A DNA stretch of 13,436 bases from CAYTRP01 sp964625145 (GTDB lineage: Bacteria; Sumerlaeota; Sumerlaeia; SLMS01; JAHLLQ01): assembly GCA_964625145.1 (NCBI GenBank), contig CAZVAQ010000093.1, positions 1 to 13,436 of the forward strand, in the 5' to 3' direction. Positions 7,714 to 13,436 of this stretch are shown here, piece after piece (positions within the stretch are counted from its first letter, which is position 1; the number at the start of each line of letters is the position of its first letter). Both the position numbers and the translations under genes were made by a program. The notes under the pieces are model-generated. The model had not been told where the DNA came from. It ran no database searches and worked only from the letters and a program-made list of their open reading frames with translations.

Positions 7714-7757
7714 CCAAGGATTGCTTGCATTTTGCCTTGGCACGTCCTTCGTATTGA
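7714..7757 (+). promoter_or_regulatory. Divergent control region with a dyad and a sigma-54-like element
   Basis: The 222-bp gap between divergent gdx and the DUF1549 gene contains a 6-bp dyad, CCAAGG (7714-7719) and CCTTGG (7735-7740). Overlapping its right arm is TTGGCACG-N4-TCGTA (7737-7753). The -24 half matches the sigma-54 consensus completely, but the -12 half has GT where GC is normally required. A TATTGA at 7752-7757 could serve as a -10, without a well-spaced -35. The rest of the gap is GC-rich and shows no recognisable RNA gene. Weak evidence overall. Confidence 0.25.
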
Positions 7758-7798
7758 ACCGTCCCACGGCTGAGTTCCCCCACAGCGAGGCCACGACC

Positions 7799-9535
7799 AT
7801 GCGCCTTCCCGTTCTTCTCCTCCACATCGCGTTGTTGCTAGTCGCCGGACAAGCGGCGGCACTGACGCCCGCGGAGATCGACGATCATCTGGCCCGCGCA
7901 CAGGGAACCGCCGAGGTCCAGCCCGCGCCCCGCGCCACCGATGCCGAGTTCCTGCGCCGCGTCTCCCTCGACGTGCGTGGTGTCGTTCCCACCATCGAGA
8001 AAACCATCGCCTTCCTGGTCGACGAACGCCCCGACAAACGTCAACGCCTCATCGACGAATTCCTCGCCAGCCCGCAGCGCGGCGAGCATTGGGGCGTGTA
8101 TTGGGACAAGCTCCTCGTCGGCACGATGACAGAGCCCGGCAATCGCACCTTCCAGCGCCAGCTCAAGGAAGACTTTCGCAAGTGGGTCGCAGAGCAGTTC
8201 AACGCGAACGTTCCCTACGACGAGTTCATCGCCGACATCGTCAGCGCCAGCGGCACGACCGACGACATGCCCCAAGCCCTGCCGCTGGGCCGGTGGCGAC
8301 GCGCGCCCGAAAGCATGGCGGGCAGCATCAGCCGCGTGTTCCTCGGCGCCGACATCCAGTGCGCGCAATGTCACGATCACAAGGAGAACCCCGAGCTGAC
8401 GCAGCAGAAGTTCTGGGAGTTCGCATCCTTCTTTGCCAACACGCGCGTCGTCCCCCAGCGCAACGACATGGGGCGCAACATCCCGGTGATTGAAGTCGCC
8501 GACGTCGGAGTCCGCTGGCAGTTCAACGTGCCCGACACGTCGCCAACGATGACCGTGCAGCCTGCGTACCTCGATGGCACGCGGCCGAACAGGCGGATTG
8601 TCGACGGCGAAGGCGAGGAGATCAGCCTGCGCGAGTTGCTCCAACAAGGTCGCCGCTATCGCCAAACCGAAGGCGCACGCGCCATCGCGGACAACGGGGC
8701 CACGCCGGACAACCTGACGCCGCAGCAACTGCGCGCCATCCTCCGCGACACCCCGCGCGCCCACGACACGCGCCGGACCGAACTGGCCAGCATGATGGTC
8801 CACGGCGACCGCGAGCAAGTCGCCCGCAACATCGTCAACCGCGTTTGGGCGCGCTTCATGGGCCGTGGCTTGATGGAACCGCTCGATGGATGGGCCACGC
8901 CGGCGACGCCGGATCATCCGGAGTTGCTGGAAGCACTGACCGCCGAACTCATCGCCAGCAACATGGACATCCGCCACATCGAGCGCCTGATACTGTCCAC
9001 GCACGCCTATCAACGCTCCTCCGCCGCCACGGAATCTTCCGCGCGCCGCCCCGAGCTCTTCGCCCACGCCGCCACGCGTCCGCTCTCGCCGGATCAACTC
9101 ATCAACTCCCTGGCGCGCGTCACGCAGAGCGCGACGCTGAGCGGCGAAGGCGATCGCCGTGCCGAGCAAATCCGCGCGCAGTTCGAGCAGCAGTTCAACT
9201 TCACGTTCGACAGCGACGAGATGGAATGGATCACCACATTCGATCCATCCATCCCGCGAGCGCTGTTTTTCCTCAACGAGCCGAACATCAACAGCGCCGT
9301 CAGCGCGCAGGGACAAACATTCCTCGCCGCCCTGGCCACGAAGACCAATGACCCGGCCGACATCCTCGATTACATCTTCCTCACGACGCTGTCGCGGTAT
9401 CCCGAGGAATCGGAGCGCGGGCACCTCCTCCCCCTGCTGCAAGAATCCGCCAACAATCGCAACGACTCGCTCCGCCTCCAGGAGGACCTCCTCTGGGCGC
9501 TGCTGACTTCAACAGAGTTCATCACAAACCACTGA
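7799..9535 (+). CDS. DUF1549 and DUF1553 domain-containing exported protein
   Basis: Predicted 578-residue secreted protein of the planctomycete-type DUF1549 (PSCyt2) plus DUF1553 (PSD1) family. ATG 7799 follows a GAGG at 7787-7790 and gives a clean signal peptide, with a hydrophobic core at about residues 5-16 and likely cleavage after AAA21. The longer frame from 7721 would bury this signal. The DUF1549 part spans about residues 22-215 and includes LRRVSLDVRGVVPT and the CAQCH motif (C188, C191, H192), which resembles a c-type haem site. The DUF1553 part begins near 318 and includes NIVNRVWARFMGRGL and DHPELLEALTAELIASNMD. Many relatives carry a further N-terminal cytochrome-like domain; this one does not, so it is a compact version. 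Function is not established. Such genes usually sit directly beside a DUF1501 gene, as here. Confidence 0.9.
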   Translation: MRLPVLLLHIALLLVAGQAAALTPAEIDDHLARAQGTAEVQPAPRATDAEFLRRVSLDVRGVVPTIEKTIAFLVDERPDKRQRLIDEFLASPQRGEHWGVYWDKLLVGTMTEPGNRTFQRQLKEDFRKWVAEQFNANVPYDEFIADIVSASGTTDDMPQALPLGRWRRAPESMAGSISRVFLGADIQCAQCHDHKENPELTQQKFWEFASFFANTRVVPQRNDMGRNIPVIEVADVGVRWQFNVPDTSPTMTVQPAYLDGTRPNRRIVDGEGEEISLRELLQQGRRYRQTEGARAIADNGATPDNLTPQQLRAILRDTPRAHDTRRTELASMMVHGDREQVARNIVNRVWARFMGRGLMEPLDGWATPATPDHPELLEALTAELIASNMDIRHIERLILSTHAYQRSSAATESSARRPELFAHAATRPLSPDQLINSLARVTQSATLSGEGDRRAEQIRAQFEQQFNFTFDSDEMEWITTFDPSIPRALFFLNEPNINSAVSAQGQTFLAALATKTNDPADILDYIFLTTLSRYPEESERGHLLPLLQESANNRNDSLRLQEDLLWALLTSTEFITNH

Positions 9536-9552
9536 TGGTTCACCACAGAGGA

Positions 9553-9766
9553 TCTACCACGGAGTCACGGAGGACACGGAGAAGAGCAGTCTCCGCAGAT
9601 TCTCTCAGATATGCACAGAAGTGGAAGGACAACCCGCGATTAGGTTTCAGAAAAAACCCGCAGAGTGAGATCCACACAATCCCTCACAGCGTCACCATCT
9701 TGATTTTTGAATTTTGAATTTCAAATTTTGACTTCCCCTCCGTGTCCTTCGTGTCTCCGTGGTAAA
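9553..9766. repeat. Inverted-repeat-bounded intergenic element, copy 2
   Basis: A 214-bp relative of the element at 4699-4920. Its 29-nt arms, 9553-9581 and 9738-9766, match each other at 26 of 29 positions, and both keep the triple CACGGAG pattern. A 27-nt interior block starting CCGCAGAT and ending GCACAGA agrees with copy 1 at 23 positions. The AT-rich TTTTGAA heptamers again lie just inside the right arm (9704-9731). The element starts 17 bases after the DUF1549/1553 stop and ends 28 bases before the DUF1501 start. It has the same orientation relative to transcription as copy 1. No coding gene is credible inside it. Confidence 0.85.
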
Positions 9767-9794
9767 TTGATCCCTTGCCCAGAGGATTAGGCTC

Positions 9795-11159
9795 ATGTCC
9801 GACCATCCTTCCTGCTCCTGCCCCCAATCACCCACGGGCCATGCGACCGCTGCGCTGGACCGTCGCGCGTTTCTACGACGCAGCATTGCCGGTGCATTGG
9901 GCCTTGCCATCGGCGCGCCGTTGCTGGGTGTCCTTGCGGGAAGGGATGCCATCGGCGTCTCCGCGCTCTATGCAGCGACCGATGGACAACGCATCGCCGT
10001 GACGCCGACGATCAAGTCCGTCATCGTCCTGTGGATGGATGGCGGTCCTTCGCAGCTCGACACGTTTGATCCGAAGCCCGGTCACACCAACGGCGGCCCC
10101 ACCGGCGCCATCGACACCGCAATTCGCGGTGCACAGGTTTCCGCGAACCTGCCGCGTGTTGCAGAGATCCTGGATCGCACGTCCGTCATTCGCTGCATGA
10201 GCACCCGCGAGGGAAGCCACGCCCGCGCGCGCCAATTGATGCGGACGGGCTTTGCGCCAAACCCAACGGTGCAGTTCCCCGGCCTCGGCGCCATCGTAGC
10301 GCACGAGATCGGCGATTGGTCCGCGCAATTGCCCCAGAATGTCTCCATCAACGGCCCCGGACAAATCGCCGGCGAACTCGGCGTGCGATTCGATCCCTTC
10401 TTCGTGCGCAATCCCGGGCGCCCGGTGGAGAACATGGCGCCTGCCCGCGGGATCAACAGCGCGCGCATTGATCGGCGCCTGGAGTTGCTCGCCGCGCGCG
10501 AGCAGGCATTCCGCGATCATCTCGGTGCCGCGGCGCCAACGGGAGAGGGCGCGCACGTCGAGATGATGCGCGGCGCCGTGTCGCTGATGCGCGCGGAATC
10601 CGCGCAGGCTTTCGACATTTCGCAGGAGCCCGCCGAAACGCGCGCCAACTATGGCGATCATCGTTTCGGCCAGGGCTGTCTCATGGCGCGGCGTCTCGTC
10701 GAGCAGGGCGTGCGCTATGTCGAGGTCAGTCACGGCGGCTGGGACACGCATCTCGACAACTTCACGCGCGTCACCAACCTGTGCACGCCCCTCGATCAAG
10801 CCATGAGCGCGCTGATTCTTGATCTTGAATCGCGCGGCATGCTCGACAGCACGCTCGTCCTGTGGATGGGAGAGTTCGGCCGCACCCCGCGCATCAATGC
10901 CAACGAAGGCCGCGATCATTTCCCCGGCGCGTGGAGCGTCGTCGCCGCCGGCGGCGGATTCCGCAAGGGCCAGGTCATCGGGCAAACGAGCAACGACGGC
11001 ACCGAAATCGTCGGCAATGCGATCACCACCGCCGACCTGTTCCGCACGATCATGGTCGCCGCCGGCATCGATCCCGACATCGAATACCACACCACCCGCG
11101 GCCGCCCCGTGAAATACGCCGACGGCGGCCGCGTGATATCAGCATTGGTGCAGGGTTGA
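9795..11159 (+). CDS. DUF1501 domain-containing Tat-exported protein
   Basis: Predicted 454-residue protein spanning a full DUF1501 domain, a family related to alkaline phosphatases and sulfatases but without established activity. The N-terminus has a twin-arginine motif DRRAFLRR (R23, R24) followed by a hydrophobic stretch (about 31-48), indicating folded export through Tat. Family motifs are intact: VLWMDGGPSQLDTFDPK (residues 78-94), EVSHGGWDTH, and LWMGEFGRTPRIN followed by GRDHFPGAWSV. ATG 9795 is preceded by AGAGGA at 9781-9786 with eight bases of spacing. The partner DUF1549/1553 gene is upstream on the same strand, but repeat copy 2 occupies the 259-bp gap, so co-transcription is uncertain. 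The two products are commonly encoded together and probably work together outside the cytoplasm; this is inferred from gene neighbourhood. Confidence 0.92.
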   Translation: MSDHPSCSCPQSPTGHATAALDRRAFLRRSIAGALGLAIGAPLLGVLAGRDAIGVSALYAATDGQRIAVTPTIKSVIVLWMDGGPSQLDTFDPKPGHTNGGPTGAIDTAIRGAQVSANLPRVAEILDRTSVIRCMSTREGSHARARQLMRTGFAPNPTVQFPGLGAIVAHEIGDWSAQLPQNVSINGPGQIAGELGVRFDPFFVRNPGRPVENMAPARGINSARIDRRLELLAAREQAFRDHLGAAAPTGEGAHVEMMRGAVSLMRAESAQAFDISQEPAETRANYGDHRFGQGCLMARRLVEQGVRYVEVSHGGWDTHLDNFTRVTNLCTPLDQAMSALILDLESRGMLDSTLVLWMGEFGRTPRINANEGRDHFPGAWSVVAAGGGFRKGQVIGQTSNDGTEIVGNAITTADLFRTIMVAAGIDPDIEYHTTRGRPVKYADGGRVISALVQG

Positions 11160-11179
11160 TTTGCGATCCATGAACGGTG

Positions 11180-11200
11180 GTGCAGGCGCCCCGCCTGCAC
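11180..11200. terminator. Hairpin between convergent genes, possible bidirectional terminator or REP-like repeat
   Basis: GTGCAGGCG (11180-11188) and CGCCTGCAC (11192-11200) form a perfect 9-bp stem with a three-base CCC loop. It lies in the 42-bp gap between the DUF1501 stop and the HAD stop on the opposite strand, ending two bases from the latter. No T-tract follows on either side. The position suits transcription termination from both directions, but a dispersed palindrome is equally possible. Confidence 0.5.
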
Positions 11201-11201
11201 A

Positions 11202-12179
11202 CTATCCCAACAACATCTCCAACGCATCCGTCAGCACTTCAAACTTCCGGTACAACAAGCCCTCGACACCCGCGGCTTCAATATTACCACCTGCCACACC
11301 ACACGCCGCGAAACCTGCCAGCCGGATCGACAACACGCCCGCCGATGAATCCTCAAAGCCAATGACGCGGTTGCGCCTCTCCGGTGCAATCCCCAGCCCA
11401 ACGCGCGCGGTCTCTGCATACAACCACGGATGCGGCTTTGGCGCCAACTCGCCCAGCGTCCCCGCCTGGCCCTTGCGCAATGCATGACCCGCCGTGATGA
11501 TCGCGTCGTAGAAATCCAGTGGATCGCCCAGCTTCAACGTGCGAAACGCCGACAATATCTCCGGCCACGCCTTCTCATGCAGGCCCGACGTGACCAATCC
11601 AATCTTCACGCCGCGAGATTTCAACTCCAGCAGGAACTCCTTCAACCCCGGCGCCGGAGTGAACGCATCGGCCCGGCCGCGACCGGCAACGATCTCCGAC
11701 AACTCATGATGCGTGATGTCAAAGTAATGCCGCCGCGCTTCCTCCACCGAGGCACCCGGCGCATACTTGCCGATGCAGTATTGCAGGTGCTCCGAAACCG
11801 AATGGCCGGACACATGCGGCGTGTCCGCCTCCTCCAGCTCAAACCGCGGATTGCGCAGCAGTCGCGCTGTCGTTTGCTCGATCACCCAGATCCAGAACGA
11901 CTCGCTGTGCACGCTCGTCCCGTCGAGATCCATGAGCACTGCTTCCGCAGGGCCATCGAACGTGGCCGCCTGCAGAGGATAGTACGCCGGATATCCCATC
12001 GCCGACCGCACATGGCACAGCACGCGGCCATCGTCAAAGCAGACGAACTCCACCTTGCGATCGCGCGGCGTCTTGATCGCCGACACCCCGTTCACGCCCG
12101 AGCGAAACAACCCGTCCTCGGTGGCTTCGATGTCCAGGAAACTCCCGTTCTGCAATTCCGACAACGCATGAATCGTCAT
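11202..12179 (-). CDS. HAD superfamily hydrolase (beta-phosphoglucomutase/phosphatase-like) with N-terminal extension
   Basis: Predicted 325-residue cytoplasmic phosphatase or phosphomutase. All HAD motifs are present: motif I MDLDGT (nucleophile D84, acid/base D86), motif II VTSG (T197, S198), motif III K248 in PKPHP, and motif IV GFEDSSAG (E276, D277). The region between motifs I and II (about 95-170) is a helical cap of the C1 type seen in beta-phosphoglucomutase and phosphoglycolate phosphatase relatives. The substrate cannot be predicted. The first 80 residues precede motif I and are not part of the usual HAD fold; they contain FLDIEATEDGLFRSGVNGVS and a short cysteine-containing strand region, and I do not recognise the domain. 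The start is supported by AAGGAG at 12185-12190 on the minus strand, five bases before ATG. The gene follows secA on the same strand. Confidence 0.88.
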   Translation of the reverse strand: MTIHALSELQNGSFLDIEATEDGLFRSGVNGVSAIKTPRDRKVEFVCFDDGRVLCHVRSAMGYPAYYPLQAATFDGPAEAVLMDLDGTSVHSESFWIWVIEQTTARLLRNPRFELEEADTPHVSGHSVSEHLQYCIGKYAPGASVEEARRHYFDITHHELSEIVAGRGRADAFTPAPGLKEFLLELKSRGVKIGLVTSGLHEKAWPEILSAFRTLKLGDPLDFYDAIITAGHALRKGQAGTLGELAPKPHPWLYAETARVGLGIAPERRNRVIGFEDSSAGVLSIRLAGFAACGVAGGNIEAAGVEGLLYRKFEVLTDALEMLLG

Positions 12180-12184
12180 GCGGG

Positions 12185-12190
12185 CTCCTT
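12185..12190 (-). promoter_or_regulatory. Ribosome binding site of the HAD hydrolase gene
   Basis: AAGGAG on the minus strand, five bases upstream of the ATG at 12179. It supports the long form of the HAD protein that includes the N-terminal extension. Confidence 0.8.
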
Positions 12191-12225
12191 GTGAGGGAAC
12201 TTTGGTGAAAGTCTAGTCGAGTGAA

Positions 12226-12347
12226 GGCAGGGACGCCAAGGACGAGAGGGACGAAGAGTATTGCGACTTCGTCCCTCTTTCACAGTTCAAGGACCTCTGA
12301 ACAGCAACCCCCGACTCCTGATCCCCGACTCCCGACTCCTGAACCCC
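12226..12347. repeat. Mosaic intergenic repeat block between secA and the HAD gene
   Basis: This non-coding gap holds two repeat types. First, (A/G)GGACG motifs around 12230-12255 run into a 12-bp perfect inverted repeat, 12245-12256 with 12267-12278, around a 10-nt loop. Second, three CCGACTC units at 12311, 12325 and 12332 form a tandem block, with CCGACTCCTGA repeated exactly at 12311-12321 and 12332-12342. A small 5-bp dyad GTTCA/TGAAC is also seen at 12285-12302. In the direction of the flanking genes (minus strand) the hairpin is not followed by a T-run, so it is a poor secA terminator. The composition is unlike the CACGGAG elements. Confidence 0.7.
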
Positions 12348-12351
12348 ACTC

Positions 12352-13436
12352 TCACTCCTCCGGTGGTGCCCCGGTCGGCACGGTGTGCTGCCGCGATTCG
12401 CGAAGCGTCGGCGAACCGTGGCAATCCTTGTACTTCTTGCCGCTGCCGCATGGACACAGGTCATTGCGACCAACCTTTGGCATGTCGCGACGGTACGTTT
12501 CCAACCCGCTGTGCGGCTTGCCCTTCTGTGGTGGCTGCTCGGCTTCCGCCGCCGGTGGCGCGCCCGTGGGGGCTTCCTCCGGCTTGCTGTAGCGTTGCTG
12601 CGCCAACTTCTGCGCCTCGGCGCGCCGGCGAGCCTCCTCCTCCGGCGAGACCACCTGCGTGCGGAAGAACTTCTCGAAGATGTCCTTGTGCACGCTCAGG
12701 AGCATCTCGCTGAACAGGTTCGTCGCGTCGCGCGTGAATTCCACCAGCGGCTCGCGCTGTCCATAGCCGCGCAGGCCGATGCTCTCGCGCAGGCTGTCGA
12801 TCGCCAGCAAGTGATCCTGCCACTCGCCGGTGATCGTCTGCAGGGCGATGTATCGCGCCAGGCGGTTGGTCAACTCCGCGCCGAGCGACTCGCGCTTGGC
12901 GTCGTATGCGTCCACGACGAAGCCCATCGCCGTCTCATGTAGCTTGTTGAAGTCGAAGAATCGCTGCCCGCGCACCTCCTCGATCTCCGCTGCCAGCAGC
13001 ACGCTGCCGATCCAGTTGAAGAAGCCCTCCGAGTTCCATCCGTTCGGATCCTTCACGTCGCCATACGTGTTGCGGAACTCGCCCTCGATGGCGTCCGCGA
13101 AGACATCCAGCATGACGTCGCGCAGGTCGTCCTCCAGCAGGATCTCGCGCCGCAGCTTGTAGATCGTCTCGCGCTGCTTGTTCATGACGTCATCATACTC
13201 GAGCGTCCTCTTGCGGCGCTCGTGGTTGATGCTCTCGATCTTCTTCTGCGCGTTGCCGATGGCCCGCGTCACCAACGGGTGCATGATCGGCTCGCCGTCC
13301 TGCATGCCCAGCCGGCTCATCCATGTCGAGATGCGCTCGCTGCCGAACCACAGCATCAGGTCGTCCTCCAGCGACACGAAGAAGCGGCTGGTGCCGGGAT
13401 CGCCCTGGCGGCCTGCGCGGCCGCGAAGCTGCCGGT
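12352..13436 (-). CDS. secA: Preprotein translocase ATPase SecA, C-terminal part, 5' partial
   Basis: The 360 visible residues are the C-terminal part of SecA, the ATPase that pushes unfolded preproteins through SecYEG. The fragment enters from the right edge in RQLRGRAGRQGDPG, helicase motif VI with the arginine fingers, followed by TSRFFVSLEDDLM. The helical wing and scaffold regions follow, with NAQKKIESINHERRKRTLEYDDVMN and GEWQDHLLAIDSLRESIGLRGYGQ. A charged Ala/Pro/Glu linker leads to the zinc-binding SEC-C motif CPCGSGKKYKDCH (CxCx8CH), which in other species contacts SecB and ribosomes. About 20 residues continue beyond SEC-C, ending PTGAPPEE; in many SecAs the zinc motif is nearly terminal. 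The GTG at 13377 is an internal valine, not a start. TGA is at 12352-12354. The N-terminal nucleotide-binding and preprotein cross-linking domains lie outside the window. Confidence 0.97.
   Translation of the reverse strand, partial: RQLRGRAGRQGDPGTSRFFVSLEDDLMLWFGSERISTWMSRLGMQDGEPIMHPLVTRAIGNAQKKIESINHERRKRTLEYDDVMNKQRETIYKLRREILLEDDLRDVMLDVFADAIEGEFRNTYGDVKDPNGWNSEGFFNWIGSVLLAAEIEEVRGQRFFDFNKLHETAMGFVVDAYDAKRESLGAELTNRLARYIALQTITGEWQDHLLAIDSLRESIGLRGYGQREPLVEFTRDATNLFSEMLLSVHKDIFEKFFRTQVVSPEEEARRRAEAQKLAQQRYSKPEEAPTGAPPAAEAEQPPQKGKPHSGLETYRRDMPKVGRNDLCPCGSGKKYKDCHGSPTLRESRQHTVPTGAPPEE

Noticed and set aside
7577..7720. Possible guanidine riboswitch upstream of gdx
   Set aside because: Gdx genes often have one, but I could not find the conserved guanidine-I core, paired ACGR-loop hairpins of guanidine-II, or the guanidine-III pseudoknot pattern by eye. 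A covariance-model scan would settle it.
7721..7798. Longer N-terminus for the DUF1549/1553 protein from 7721
   Set aside because: It would place the signal peptide internally and would translate the putative promoter region; ATG 7799 has a GAGG at good spacing.
7838..9442. A 534-codon open frame on the minus strand, antisense to the DUF1549/1553 gene
   Set aside because: It has no recognisable domain and lies wholly inside a well-supported gene. Its length is explained by high GC content and biased codon use. Minus-strand frames at 9873-11090 and 2305-3681 are rejected for the same reason.
9535..9717. A 60-codon open frame starting at the DUF1549/1553 stop
   Set aside because: It is only a translation of repeat copy 2 (TTESRRTRRR-type peptide) and has no family similarity.
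12245..12278. 12-bp inverted repeat as the secA intrinsic terminator
   Set aside because: Read on the minus strand it is not followed by a T-tract, and its arms belong to a wider run of GGACG repeats.

Overview
GC-rich bacterial chromosomal DNA, densely coded, with nine protein genes: seven complete and one truncated at each edge. The best lineage clue is the adjacent pair of DUF1549/DUF1553 and DUF1501 proteins, a signature of Planctomycetota, Verrucomicrobiota and related phyla (Sumerlaeota-like lineages also fit). The NAGPA protein with a golvesin-type C-terminal domain and the mosaic intergenic repeats agree with this. The phylum assignment is inference from gene content; no rRNA or other taxonomic marker is present except the C-terminal part of SecA.

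Layout. 2-1522 (+): 3' part of a phosphodiester glycosidase (NAGPA) with two accessory beta domains. 1529-1569: strong hairpin. 1598-2407 (+): CPBP-family membrane protease. 2512-4689 (+): full-length three-module DsbD-like thiol:disulfide interchange protein, with a candidate promoter at 2404-2433. 4699-4920: repeat element copy 1. 4942-7257 (+): YfhO-like multi-pass membrane protein. 7211-7576 (-): Gdx/SugE-type SMR exporter whose 3' end overlaps the YfhO-like gene tail to tail. 7577-7798: divergent regulatory region. 7799-9535 (+): DUF1549/DUF1553 protein. 9553-9766: repeat element copy 2. 9795-11159 (+): Tat-exported DUF1501 protein. 11180-11200: hairpin between convergent genes. 11202-12179 (-): HAD phosphatase with an unusual N-terminal extension. 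12226-12347: a third block of repeats. 12352-13436 (-): C-terminal part of SecA.

How the genes relate. Most products act at or beyond the inner membrane: SecA drives export, DsbD supplies reducing power to the periplasm, and CPBP, YfhO-like and Gdx are membrane proteins. The DUF1549 and DUF1501 proteins are exported and probably act together. There is no obvious single pathway and no defence, CRISPR, phage or secondary-metabolite system.

The most unusual content is intergenic. Two elements of 222 and 214 bp are bounded by 29-nt inverted arms built from three CACGGAG units. They share interior motifs, lie in the same orientation, and almost fill the gaps in which they lie; one separates the DUF1549 and DUF1501 genes. 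No transposase is encoded here, so they look like non-autonomous or structural repeats of unknown function.
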